NCBI GenBank assembly: GCA_027405735.1
Contig: JAPEHQ010000012.1
Location: 806,001 to 870,000, forward strand
Reading direction: 5' to 3'
Source of the DNA: Mucor racemosus
Lineage: Eukaryota > Mucoromycota > Mucoromycetes > Mucorales > Mucoraceae
DNA length: 64,000 nucleotides
The notes beneath the pieces were generated by a model. The model made no database searches, was not told the origin of the DNA, and worked only from the letters and a program-made list of their open reading frames with translations. Of the stretch, positions 12,357-23,348 are shown in pieces. Every line of letters starts with the position of its first letter. Position 1 is the stretch's first letter. The position numbers and the translations under genes are program-made.

Positions 12357-12488
12357 TAGGATTTCACAAACAACGCATCGTATTACGGTTAACCGAGTTT
12401 GACTGCTTTAACGGGCCGTTTTCCAACTCGAATCGAATGGCCGTTTCCGTTGAAACTCGATTCAAACTCGAATCGAAGCCCATTCCTA
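12357..12488. mobile_element. hAT-type MITE, 132 bp, with 8-bp target duplication
   Basis: The element runs TAGGATTTCACAAAC...GAAGCCCATTCCTA and is flanked by CATGAGAG at 12349-12356 and again at 12489-12496. Eight-bp duplications and short ends of this kind are the mark of hAT transposition. The flanking repeat has an unoccupied relative near 41835-41850 (TTGTGAGAGTTATATGTAG), which shows the site with a single copy. The element equals the long MITE at 13047-13409 minus 231 bp. It has no coding capacity. Confidence 0.88.
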
Positions 12489-12496
12489 CATGAGAG

Positions 12497-12720
12497 TTAT
12501 ATGTAGATAACAATTATTTCCAATACAATAAAGACTAAAAGTAATTATATCACGGAGAACATAGGGTCTTTATTATTAAGTTAAAAACTGAAGCCAGGAA
12601 CCATCAGATCTTGGATTCTAAAGAATGTATTTATACCATTTCAATTCCATTTGGATGTCAGGTTCAATATGAGATTGAAATAAGATTTTACGTAAATAAT
12701 AATAAGCAAAACAAACCTGC
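12497..12720 (+). repeat. Dispersed 0.2 kb repeat (LTR-like piece)
   Basis: The segment starting TTATATGTAGATAACAATTA and running through CACGGAGAACATAGGGTCTT and ATTTGGATGTCAGGTTCAA recurs inside the solo LTR at 41843-42050 and, reversed, at about 36640-36790. A shorter piece is reversed near 37725-37780. It contains AATAAAG-type signals and may be part of an LTR. On its own it cannot be classified. Confidence 0.55.
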
Positions 12721-12869
12721 AATTTCGACCGGAAATAAATACTTAATGAAGTACAAGTATCTTTAGATCAACAAGAACAATTGCTAGAATAATGTACTAA
12801 AAGGTAGAGAAATTAGTGATAATTTAATTGTTACAATAAGTATTATCTGGACAACGCTTACTATATGTT

Positions 12870-14700
12870 AAATGCAAATAGTATAGGTATCGTAGTAGTA
12901 ACCAGTAATAACACTCACAATTAGCAACACCAACCTCCTCTCTACTCAATCATAATAGAATCAAAGTCAGTGATATAACATCCAGATTGCATATCCAGAT
13001 TGACAATAAATTGACCTATTATACTCTTAATGATTGTGGTTTGAGTTAGGATTTCACAAACAACGCATCGTATTACGGTTAACCGAGTTTGACTGCTTTA
13101 ACGGGCCGTTTTTTATGCAAACTCGAATGAGGGTATTCGAGTTTCTTCTTTTCTTTTTTTGTTAGCTAAGCTCGAAAACAGGATTGAAAAAATACTTCAA
13201 GTTGTGAAACTGTCAAATATGCTATTATCAATTCATAATCCCATATTAACTTGACAAGGTTGCTATTAACAGCCTCCTTAAGCCAAACCAATACTTGCTC
13301 CCACCCCGTGTTTTATCTGGGTTACAAAAGAACGGGCCGTTTTCCAACTCGAATCGAATGGCCGTTTCCGTTAAAACTCGATTCAAACTCGAATCGAAGC
13401 CCATTCCTAGTTTGAGTGATGGGAACCTTTGCAAAATGGATCTTTACGTAAATCTGGATTTCAGTAATAAAAAGTGCATATATATGTGTAAAATCACTGT
13501 CATATCAACAAAGATGTATGTTGCCTCAATAATTTATTGTTTAAATTTTACCGAACTTAGTGAGAATACATACATGCCTTACGATCTGATCACTTTCCCG
13601 GCGATTTTTCAAATGATTTTAGCAGAAACAACTCTGGTATACTTCTTTGTTTTACGCATTTTTGGTTTCAGCAAAAAATATTAATTTTTCGACGAGATAA
13701 TCAAAATAGTAGTTCACATTACAGTTTGAACCCTATGCTAACTGAGTTCCAAAATCGATTTGATGACAAATCGAACGAAAAATAATTCAAAAAACAAAAA
13801 TCGTTTAATGGCTTATGAACTGCAAAGTAAGTCGACCTAGTGTATTAAATGTTTTTGGTATAGTTTTAGATTTTGCATATATTTAAATAAAACACAGACA
13901 AATATTTCACATTAAATTTTGCGTAAAATCTAAATGAAATTTTGAACGTTTTTTGTAAATAAACATCACTTTTTATAAGCATATTTTAAATATAATTAAT
14001 GAAAATAATGCACAAAAAAATTATCTATCGATCGAAATATTGCTGATCTTTTTAGCTCCATTTTTCGTAGAGAAAACGAGTTTTTTGTAATTTTTTTTTT
14101 CAAATTCAGAATTTGGATGAGGGTATATAAGGGAAAAATTGAAGCTAGAAGCGAAGGTATCTCTTTACACACATTTTTGAGGATATCTCCACGAAAAATC
14201 AATATTTTGAAAAAAGCTAAGTTAGGTTCGAGAGAACTCAACAAGGCCAATGACATGAATGCAAAAAAAAATGTTGCTCAATTTAACCAATATTTTGAAA
14301 CCTACTATAGAAATGCCAAAAAAAAATGGAAAAAAATAAAAGTGCTCCGAATTTTTTTATATTCAAATATGTTATAGAGCGCTTTAAAACAAGTAAGTTT
14401 TATTACTAAAGATTATTAGTATAGCTTAGTTTGTTGTAGAGATATAAAGCCTCAAAGTTTTCAATCCATTAGCAGTGAAATACGCGTAAAAATCTGAAAC
14501 ATTAGCATTGAAAAATTAATATCATCTACAAAAAATAGGATATTTCTGGATACTTGTTTTCAGATTAAAGTTGGACATCTCAGGTACATTGGCATATAAT
14601 TTTTTCTTGGTGTTATTTAGTGAAAAATAAAGTAGAGCAGGGATGAAATGTGAGACCCGGTTTTCAAGGAAACAGCAGTGAGTTTTACGTGTTTTCGAGT
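12870..14700 (+). repeat. Dispersed repeat R1, copy a (interrupted by a hAT MITE)
   Basis: Matches R1b (30450-31876, inverted) over nearly its whole length and R1c (51845-52810) over the right part. Landmarks are the Ser-Pro-Arg-Lys coding-like block at 14117-14290, TCAGGTACATTGGCATATAA at 14580, and AAATAAAGTAGAGCAGGGAT near 14625. The MITE at 13047-13409 is absent from R1b, which gives the empty site. A frame starting MRVYKGKIE at 14117 stays open in all three copies. No transposase motif or terminal repeat is visible, so its class is unknown. Confidence 0.75.
13047..13409. mobile_element. hAT-type MITE, 363 bp, with 8-bp target duplication
   Basis: Begins TAGGATTTCACAAAC and ends CCCATTCCTA. 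Flanks are GTTTGAGT at 13039-13046 and 13410-13417. R1b shows the empty site on its reverse strand, with a single ATTTGAGT between the same flanking bases (near 31700). The element holds a 13-bp direct repeat AACGGGCCGTTTT at 13100-13112 and 13331-13343, 231 bp apart. Removing one repeat and the interval gives exactly the 132-bp sibling at 12357. Open frames crossing it are chance frames. Confidence 0.9.
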
Positions 14701-15212
14701 CATTCGTGAGATATAGAATAAATTTAGGTATAGGTAGTATAATAAAGCCAACTATTATATATTTAGTAGTGTCTAAGATATATTCTAAAAAGTATTTAGT
14801 ATGAGTTTAAGGCAGGCACAGCTTACATTTCGACTTTATATCATGTGCCAAGTCTTATATTAACGAAATTGTCAATAAAAGAACCTCGAAAAACTTTTTT
14901 TTTTACTTATAAAGTAAGTTGTAAACACCTCCTGCATTACTCAAATTACAAACAGAATATAAAATCAATGAAACAATACCAAATTTCAGTAACTGGATCT
15001 ATCAATTCATTGTTTTTTTTTAGATATTTTCTTCAGGATATAAATTATACAGTATTCATTGCCCCCCCCCCCCCTCTTCCTAAATCTATATCCAATATTC
15101 GATGTAGATATTTATTGGTTTTATTGTTATTTAATTTTCATTCATTGTCTTCATATCAATATATAAAGGCAATATATCTCCTGTATGCCACTTTTCTCTA
15201 AACAAAATCAAC
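14701..15212. other. Intergenic region before the 254-aa gene
   Basis: AT-rich, with a run of 13 C at 15062-15074 followed by TCTTCC. No recognisable coding sequence. A 118-codon frame at 14845 crosses the C-run and has no known motif. ATATAAAGG at about 15161-15169, roughly 45-50 bp before the next gene's ATG, could be its TATA element. Confidence 0.4.
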
Positions 15213-15977
15213 ATGACATTATTTATTACAGAAACTCATTTAATCTCGGATCCACGTCTTGACAATGGAATTTTGGTTTTTGATATTGCATTTTCATTCA
15301 TGTCTGTACAATGTCAAAGTCATCGTCAAGAAAATATAGAATATGTGGTCCAGCATCAAATACGTACAGGAGATAAAGTGATGTTACAAGGTGTTTTCGT
15401 AACAATTGGGTCCAATGTTCACATCAATGTTCATTTTATTGAGCTCATGAATGTCCAAACGGGAAAGAAAAGAAAATTACAACAAATGCAAGAAGTACTT
15501 GATATTGATGCCATGTCATTGACGCCGTCATCACCGCCATCGAAAAATGCAAGACCTTTTAAAGCATCATATTACAACATAATAGAAAAAGCAGGATATA
15601 ACTTTATCGAAATCACTGGCTGTTTTAAAGAATATTTTTTCATGCTATATGGAAAGGCATATTATGTTTGTGATATGTGCACAGACGTACTCAAGAGTGA
15701 GGAAGAGAGAGCTAAAATTCGTGCCGACATGAGCGAATTACTTTACAAACAGTTATCAAAGATAGTTATATTACATGAAAAGATTTCAAAAGCTGTAAAC
15801 CCACAGAGCGAAGTAATCAAAAGTGATATTCTTGATTTTATAATCGCAGTAAAGGGAATAATTACTGATATTTACGATAAATTCATCAAATCTAATTGCC
15901 CATTACCAGAATATCTTGAAATTGATTCTTCAATTCCTTTACCATCCAACATTTACAACTATTACATTAATCTTTAA
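15213..15977 (+). CDS. Unknown 254-residue protein
   Basis: A single open frame of 254 codons from ATG 15213 to the stop at 15975-15977. I do not recognise the family. The first 80 residues alternate short hydrophobic strands (ILVFDIAFSF, KVMLQGVFVTIG, HINVHFIELMNV), which could be an OB-fold-like beta barrel. A low-complexity Ser/Pro linker follows (SLTPSSPPSKNA). The rest is mostly helical, with one Cys-x-x-Cys (CDMC). No signal peptide is evident. Codon use resembles the neighbouring genes and not the repeats, and the stop is only about 100 bp before SPB4 on the same strand, which supports a real gene. The phrase TTTATTACAG just after the ATG could also be an acceptor, so an upstream exon is possible. 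Confidence 0.6.
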   Translation: MTLFITETHLISDPRLDNGILVFDIAFSFMSVQCQSHRQENIEYVVQHQIRTGDKVMLQGVFVTIGSNVHINVHFIELMNVQTGKKRKLQQMQEVLDIDAMSLTPSSPPSKNARPFKASYYNIIEKAGYNFIEITGCFKEYFFMLYGKAYYVCDMCTDVLKSEEERAKIRADMSELLYKQLSKIVILHEKISKAVNPQSEVIKSDILDFIIAVKGIITDIYDKFIKSNCPLPEYLEIDSSIPLPSNIYNYYINL

Positions 15978-16079
15978 AAGTCCTGATATGGTGGCTTATG
16001 TTTCCAATAAAAAAATATAATGCAGTTTTTTTTGTGCTAATTTTTGGTATTCTTTAATTGATTCAATCTTACTATAATC

Positions 16080-18060
16080 ATGACAGCAGCACCTCCTACT
16101 CATGCCGGTTCTTGGCGTTCATTAGAGACTCCATTAAGTGACTCCATGTAAGTTAACTTGGCAACCTAATCATATATATAGAGAGAGAAAAAACTAATAT
16201 CATTCAAGTTTATCTACACTGGATAATATGAGTTTCGATACAATGACTCCTGTTCAATCAGGTGCTATTCCGTTATTTATGAAGAACAAAGATGTAGTAG
16301 TTGAAGCTGTTACAGGTTCTGGTAAAACATTGTCATTTGTAGTTCCAATTCTCGAGAAATTACTCCGTAGAGAAGATATCCTTAAAAATCATGAAATTGG
16401 AGCTGTCATTATTACACCCACTAGAGAACTTGCACAACAAATTCATTCAGTATTTAAAATTTTTGTTCAAGATCATGAGAGAGAAGAGGATATTAGATTA
16501 GGGCTTTATATTGGTGGCTCAACATCTTTAGCAGAAGACATTATTTCATTCAAAAAGGAACATCCTCGTATTTTGATTGGAACTCCCGGTAGATTAGAAG
16601 AATTACTCACAAAATCTGGAAATTTAGTTAATACAAAGGAATTGGAAGTTCTTGTCATGGATGAAGCCGATAGATTATTGGATATGGGGTTTTCCAAACA
16701 ATTAAGCAGCATTATTGCTCAATTACCCAAGCAACGTCGTACAGGTCTCTTTTCTGCTACAATGACAGATGCAATTTCAGAGCTTGTTCGCGCTGGTCTT
16801 CGTAATCCAGTTCGTATTGTTGTTAAAGTAGAGGATCTTGCCAACAAGGGTACTGTTCAGCGTACACCTGCTACATTAGACATCGATTATTTAGTATGTG
16901 ATGCTGATCAGAAATTGTTACAAACTGCTCGTATTTTAGAAACTGAATTAGCCGATCAAGATGGATCTCGTAAATTTATTGTATATTTTGCTACTTGTGC
17001 CATGGTCGATTACTTTTACAAAATTCTTAGTCGTTTGCCAAATTTAAAACCCTTTTCTTTCCACTCATTGCATGGACAAATGGATACCAAACGTAGATCA
17101 GCAACATATACATCATTCACAGAATTATCTCCAGCAATCCCAGCAGTTTTACTTTGTACTGATGTTGCATCTCGTGGTCTCGATATTTCAGATTTAGATT
17201 ATGTTATTCAACTTGACCCTCCTCAAGATCCTAAAGCCTTTTCTCATCGTTGTGGTCGTGCAGGTCGTGCAGGAAGAAAGGGTCGTGCTACTGTGCTTTT
17301 GGTGCGTGGCCGCGAAGAAGTTTATATTGATTTCCTCAAATTACGAAAAATTCCAATTCATCGTAGATCTTACATTATGCCTGATTTATCTTTGTTTGAT
17401 AATAGTATTGCAGCAGGTGATAATGAAGATGATGACAGAGCAACATCTGTGGAAATTAAAGATGAAGGTGCTAGTGATTTTATCCAACAAATGCGTTCTA
17501 TTGTCAAGACAGATAGAGATATCAGTGATCGTGCAATCAAGGCTTTCGTATCCTGGGCTAGAGCTTATTCCAAGCATGAAGCTAGTTACATTTTCCGTAT
17601 CAAAGATTTAGATTTAAGTCGATTAGCCATGGGATTTGGACTTTTGAAGCTTCCTAAAATGCCAGAATTGAAAGCACAAAAAGATCAAACTCAATTCGTC
17701 GAAGAAGAGATTGATTGGGATACATTTAAATATACAGATAAAATGAGAGAAGCCAAGCGATTAAGAGAATTAAAAGAATATCAAGAAAAACAAGCAGCAT
17801 TCAAACCTCAACAAAAGAAAAAAGTAAATTCAGCTTGGTCTGACAAGACAGATGCTAAAGAAAGAAAGATTGTGCGTAAAGAAAAGAAGCAAGCAAAGAA
17901 AGAATATTTGAAAAAACAAGCTGAAGAAGAAGTCCAAGATCAAAAGAGAAAATTAGAAGAAGAAAAGGAAGATTGGGAAGATTTTGCTGAAGAAGAGAGA
18001 ATGTTTAAAAAAGCTAGAAAGGGCAAATTAGATAAAAACGCCTTTGCTGAAATGTTTTAA
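16080..18060 (+). CDS. SPB4: DEAD-box ATP-dependent RNA helicase SPB4 (DDX55 family)
   Basis: A nucleolar helicase needed for 60S ribosomal subunit assembly and rRNA processing. Exons are 16080-16147 and 16209-18060, with a 61-bp intron (GTAAGT...CAAG), giving 639 residues, close to the usual 600 or so. Motifs in order: Q motif (MTPVQ), Walker A AVTGSGKT at about 56-63, PTRELAQQ, TPGR, DEAD at 174-177, SAT at 205-207, DVASRGLD, and HRCGRAGRAGRKG from about 369. The C-terminal block FVSWARAYSKHEASYIFR...LSRLAMGFGLLKLPKMPEL is characteristic of Spb4 within the DEAD family. The tail is Lys/Glu-rich coiled coil. The first exon is needed to complete the region before the Q motif (SDSILSTLDNMSFDTM). 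It converges tail to tail with the next gene, 62 bp apart. Confidence 0.95.
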
Positions 18061-18122
18061 TTTTTGTATCATAATAAATTTATATATCTGTTCATTTTTT
18101 TACGCTTTTTTTATTCATTGAT

Positions 18123-18592
18123 TTACCAAACACGATTTGCCATGATTTGATCTATAATTTGATGGAAAACTTGCTTTCTGGCTGACATGTCTTGTAATGG
18201 TTTTAAAGCAATACCTAATAATAAAGGTCTTTTCTCATGTGGATTCATTGCTCCAATGGCTTGTAAAATAGAAGTTGAATACAAGATGTATAAATCACTT
18301 TGTTCTCCTGTTGATTCTCCCATAAGAAAATGACTTGTAGTGGGTACTGATGAAGGGTTCATTGCTAATTGAGGCGAAATATCAAGGGTTGTTTGTATCT
18401 ATTGCATTGATTAGTCTTTTTGATATCTCATATAAAATAGTTTGACAATACCAGGCTCCCAATTTTTCCATATTGTATAATAACAACGAATATTTTATCT
18501 GCAAAGCCTGTGAGTAAAATCTCGGTATGAACACCATTTACAGTAATAGCAGATTGCTTGTTTTGTAACGGAAACTCTTCGTTATTTGACAT
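18123..18592 (-). CDS. Proteasome assembly chaperone 3-like protein
   Basis: Two exons on the minus strand, 18592-18452 and 18398-18123, with a 53-bp intron, encode 138 residues. The protein resembles PSMG3/PAC3, which with PAC4 helps build the 20S proteasome alpha ring. Visible matches are the N-terminal strand pattern (AITVNGVHTEILLTGFADKIFVVI), the QYGKIGSLI step (QFGKMGTLV in the human protein) and the C-terminal ending ...IMANRVW. Length agrees with the family, which is about 120-140. The start gives Met-Ser-Asn-Asn-Glu-Glu. The identification rests on remembered sequence similarity and the matching size. Confidence 0.8.
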
Positions 18593-20772
18593 ATTTTAGT
18601 TGTGGTTGCGTGTTTATTTGAAAGAGGCTTAAATTTTACACTACCACAAACTGTATTTCAGTTCTCGGTACGGAAATTCAAATTACACAGCTACATCATG
18701 GACTACCTTCCATCATCCTCAGCTGTTCAGAGTGCCTAAATCGAAAGCATGGAACAATTCATTAATTGAATTACAAAGAAAAAAATACCAAAACACTCCA
18801 TGGTCGCTTTCAAAACTAATTAAAGCAGTTTCATTTTTTATAATGAGCTTTTTAGCTCATGAAAATCTTCAAACATGATAAATACCATGTTAGAATGGAA
18901 AGAATACCAACAAATGAAAGTATTTAAAAGTAGTATAACTGTTGTAAATTGAAAAAATCCAATTGATTGATATGATTAATATAACTGCTACAATAATGTA
19001 TTATTTTATTCTTTTGATGAGTTGATATAGCTTCATCAATGTAGTCGATCCCAAGCTAACGTTTATGCCGATGTCGTGATAGCTCGATAGCTGTCGTAAG
19101 CAGCAGAACTGTAGCAACAATCGATTATCTGACAAATGTAAGGAAGTCTATCTAATCGAAGCTTCTCACACCTGGCAAGTTTTAACAAGTATATATATAT
19201 ATTGGAACAAGATAAACGTTCAAAAAACATTTGTAACACAAATAAACAAAAATGACAATTTTCATTAGTTTACCTTCACTTACATTATCTGGAAGGATGT
19301 GCATTCCGCTGCTTGGGGTTTAAGTCAACTAAAATTTTTCAAAACTACTGTACTCCAGAAGATAATGAAAGAAGAGCTCATGCTAGGAAACGCGAAAACA
19401 CAAGTGATGTATCGTGAAAAACTTCTTTAGTGAGCAATGAGCCTAACATTTTATCACAGCAATTTTGTCTCAGAAGAGCAAAGCGCAAATGACCTTTGAA
19501 AAAGAAGGAGAAGGGAAGGTGACATACTGAACTAACAAATGTATTTTACAAAGCCTCACAATATACTTGTATAATCAACAGGCTCCTATTGCACAATAAG
19601 CATGTGGCCCTATTGCCAAACTATGTACTAGTTTTTTTCTTTAAATTTAGTAAAAATTAATCTACTGAGCAGTTTGGATTTTAATTGAATGACAAAGTAT
19701 TCCACACGACATCATCATGTCAAATAAGCATGCAAATAAAGGAGTCGTATGAAAAAAGAAAACATCTTTTTTCATCAGATTCTTTATGGAACGAGGGAAA
19801 ATCAGGAGAAGGGAGTCCAAGATTTACCATTAAATAGTACAAAATTATTAAATCATCGGGAAGTCTAGTTCTCCGTAAACATATTTGAGAAATATATGAA
19901 TTGGATCACGGTCTTGGTTTTATTGTAAAATCTTCGATACATGATTTAAAAAAAAAAAAAAAAAACAAGAATACAAGTTGATTTGTTTTTTTAATTGGGG
20001 TGAGAATATGGGAGGTTTACATGATTATATATACCCTCATCGTTTTAAACGCATAAAACATGTATTTTGAAATAAACCAAAAACGAACAGAAAACTCTAG
20101 CAATTTGCCTTAATTACGAGAATATGAGAAAACAATCGAAATCGCAATTCGGCCATTAGTAAATTTAGAAAATATCGATTTTTTATTAGGTAATGTTTGG
20201 GCAAGTGCCGAATAGTTGGGCTTTTTGTCCAAATATGTATCATAAGAATATGCTAGTTGCCTTAATTAAGAAAGAAAGAAGGAGGTCTCGATATGCAGGC
20301 TAAGATCTCATGTATATGTCGATTTTATCATGATATGGCAATCGATAAAATACATTTTGCATCCCTGTATATATGAAAAAAAAGGAGAGAATCTCTTTTT
20401 TTTTTTCAGGTTTTGCTTATGCGGTGATTTCAAACGATAAAAGATAAAAGCGCGATAATCGATTTTCGCTATTGAACCCGAGAATTTGGGATTTTTTGTT
20501 TTTTTTACGATTTCGATCCAAAGCCATTTTTTTTTTATTACAGAAAATTGTATTGGAACATATATAAGAAATTTTAATTAAACAAACTAAATAAAAAAGC
20601 ATATTTCATTTTAGAGGAATAGAAGCAAAAAAAGAGAGCATATGTATAATAATAAATGTATAAAAACGGGAGAAAGTGTATGTATGTAGAGAATTGCGAG
20701 AGAAAAAAAAATGTCATAATATAGTTGGAAATTGGGTGCAGTTGATGCTTGTCGAGTTTGTTGTTGTTGATT
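18593..20772. other. Intergenic region between the PSMG3-like and HSF genes
   Basis: 2.2 kb of AT-rich DNA with a 17-bp A-run near 19949. No protein motif is recognisable. Around 19190-19320 there is a TATATATATATTGG followed about 50 bp later by ATGACAATTTTC and a 23-codon frame, which could be a gene remnant, but I cannot support it. The tail of the HSF transcript probably lies in 20640-20772. Confidence 0.4.
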
Positions 20773-22252
20773 TTATTCTATCCTTTGCTTTTTTTTTAGA
20801 TAGTTTTCTTCATCTCGCTCTGATTAAGGGAATTAGTACATTATTCTATTCAATTCAATACAAATCATTCATTTACCTGAATTCTTGACATCTTGATTTG
20901 TTGGATAGCTTGGTGTTAAAGCAGAAGGTTCTGGATTTAATAAATGTGATTCTTTACCAAATCCAAGTCTTCGATTTGTTGAAACTATATGGAAGTATGA
21001 GTCAAAGATTCCATAACCAACTAATATAATTTACCATTGTTGGGAGACGATGACGATGATTGAGACGAATAGGATGATCTTGAATGAAGTTGATATTGTT
21101 GAGGATGTGGAGAAACGATTTCATTTGGAAAAGTTTGCTGCTGCTGTTGTTGTTGTTGTTGTTGTTCTGGATGATGAGGATATTGAAAAGTAGGTGGAAT
21201 TATGTTGGTTTGCAAGGCTGATAGTTTTGAAAGCATTGAATCTATTTGTAAATGCACACACACAAGATGAATTGCATGCTCTCTATTTGTTCTATTTTAA
21301 TTAGTTTGCATTACCTCTTTTAGCTTCATTGAGACCAAGATTGACTAAATTTATATATAATTAGATGCATACTTGTGTATATTTATATATATATAAAGAT
21401 TGATATTGTAATACCTTCTCCATCAAGTACTTCATTTAATAATGTGGCAAATACTCCAATTGTTTGTTGTTGTTGACCTAATAATCCACGAAGAAAGTTT
21501 GTTTCGTTCTTTAGTATTTCATACGATCTAGAAACATGATGAAGCCGATCTTCGATATGCAAAATGTGTTTATACATTGGGCCATAAATATCATCATTAT
21601 ATTCTGACTGAACTCGTGTATTACTAGGTATACGTGCTGGCAAGTTGGAAAAGCTTGGTTTTGTACTCTTGCGTTTAATATTTTGTAAATCTTCAACTGC
21701 ACCTCTCTTGAAATGAGGATGTTTAAATTCCCAAGTTTGATTGTCTGATGTCAAGTTTGAATGAATCATATCATTCACTTTATGAAATCCATACACTAAA
21801 AAAGTTGTTTATTATTAATAATTGTTTGAAAACTGTATAAATGCAAGTACAAACAGAAAATATCGCCTTACTGTTTAATTGTCGAACAAAACTTTGCCAA
21901 TTGTTATGTTTAAAGTATTGAGGAAGAACAGTTTTTGAAAATGCTGTAGGATTTGAAACACTAAACAAATCTCCTCCATCTGACCAAGAAATAAGATTAT
22001 GAATGCTCATATCTTCTAGCATTCTATAAAGAAAGAATGGTTTAGACATTTCGTTTTATAATTTTTTTTTTTTTTTTGTAAATGTTTACTTGTATAGCTT
22101 ATTAACGAATGCTGCTTGTGTTCGTACTGTTGCACCTTCATTCCCACTATTATTGCTTTGCTGCTGATAGTTTGAATCCAAAGCGTCTAAATTCGAATTG
22201 ATCAACATTTCATATCAAATGCACATGTATTATATATACCTCCTGATGTCAT
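20773..22252 (-). CDS. Heat shock factor-type transcription factor
   Basis: A nuclear DNA-binding regulator of the HSF family. Eight exons on the minus strand: 22252-22240, 22186-22090, 22023-21872, 21795-21415, 21344-21315, 21241-21035, 20984-20877 and 20819-20773. They total 1035 bp and 344 residues. The winged-helix DNA-binding domain spans about 29-130: AAFVNKLYKMLEDM, LISWS, FVRQLNMYGFHKV (split by an intron after RQLN, as in many HSFs) and WEFKHPHFKRG. A helical region follows at about 150-205 (HIEDRLHHVSRSYEILKNE), likely the trimerisation coiled coil. Then come a poly-Gln run and a Ser-rich stretch, and the end is basic (KKKQRIE). It is shorter than yeast Hsf1. Whether it is the main heat-shock regulator or an Sfl1/Skn7-type relative cannot be told here. 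The 13-bp first exon is the least certain part. Confidence 0.88.
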
Positions 22253-23348
22253 ATTTTTTTTTTTTTTTTTTTTTTTTTGATACACAATAATTAGTGAACT
22301 ATACTTTATGTGAATGTAAATTCAATACTTTTGTGTGTATTAGATATTAATATAGGATGTATTATTGATTCGATCGATTGAAATGTGTTGAGTTGTAGGT
22401 ATTTGAAATGTTTATGTAGTATAAACAAAAAAAAAAGCTTGATTGATATTTTTTTTTGGCTTGTTAAATATACATTTATTTATACACCAATTTAATTTTT
22501 CATGCGAGATTCAAAAATCAAATAAAGGAATGTTATAGAAAGGGGAAGAAGAAGTAAAAGAATTAGAGATGCCAGCACGCTTTATATCTCACAGTGCATC
22601 CGTTCTCAATTTACCAGATGTTTGAAAAACACCGCCCAGCTTTCTAAATAAATTTGGACAATTGTGCAAGGTTAAGTTGTCCATTTTTTTGAGATAAGTT
22701 GACCAGATTTTTGAGTAATTAGCAGTAATTTTGACCAAATATGGTCAAATAAGGTTAGAACTTTGAGACAACTTATTTTCAAAGTGTGCAAAATATGCAA
22801 TGTTTTCAAACATCTGGTAAATTGAGAGCGGAAGTATTGTAATCCTGTCACGATCAATGAAAATATCCAATTTTCCGATCTCAATGTATAGTGAAAATTA
22901 CCATAAATAGGTCAAATAAAACCAATTCAACAAGAGCATTTGGTTTTTTTTAAAGGGTTTTTACGCTACATAATTTACAAGATTTATTAAAATTCAAATA
23001 AAAAATGCAAGACTTGGTTATATCAGGATTCTTGTAGTATTTTTACTTTTGTATTTTTTCATTCAAAAGGGGAAACTTGAAAGGTCTTATTAAGGGGAAA
23101 GTAGAACATTTTACTGTTAAAATGCCCAAAGGGGAAGGGGGGTTGCTACTGATAAAAGTAGTGTAGGAGTTTCATTTATTTCTAGAACGAACCCCCCCCC
23201 ATTATCCTCTCCCCACCACCCTTTATTCTACCATATGGCAAGATTAGGCAAAAAGAGAATGAAATGTTACATATAGAATACATGTTATATATATATATAA
23301 GTTATGATAACACAAAAATATCATTTTATTAGAATGAAAAAAAAAGTA
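22253..23348. other. Intergenic region between HSF and a Tc1-type element
   Basis: Contains a T-run of about 25 at 22254-22278 next to the HSF start, the MITE at 22592-22839, a C-run (CCCCCCCC) near 23194, and a (TA)n stretch near 23285. No coding sequence is recognisable. Confidence 0.5.
22592..22839. mobile_element. Tc1/mariner-type MITE, 248 bp
   Basis: Starts CAGTGCATCCGTTCTCAATT and ends AATTGAGAGCGGAAGTATTG, an inverted repeat of about 35 bp (including TTTACCAGATGTTTGAAAA). The right flank is TA at 22840-22841. The left flank reads CA, so one target-site copy has probably mutated. The ends match those of the larger element at 23349-25101 (CAGTGCTTCCACTCTCAATT), so it is a short non-autonomous member of that family. 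Confidence 0.7.

Noticed and set aside
13295..13684. 129-codon frame across the hAT MITE edge
   Set aside because: It begins inside the MITE and runs into R1. A chance fusion frame.
14845..15201. 118-codon open frame before the 254-aa gene
   Set aside because: Crosses a 13-C homopolymer, has no domain pattern and resembles intergenic composition.
19190..19330. TATA followed by an ATG and a 23-codon frame
   Set aside because: Too short, no splice continuation that keeps an open frame, no recognisable family.
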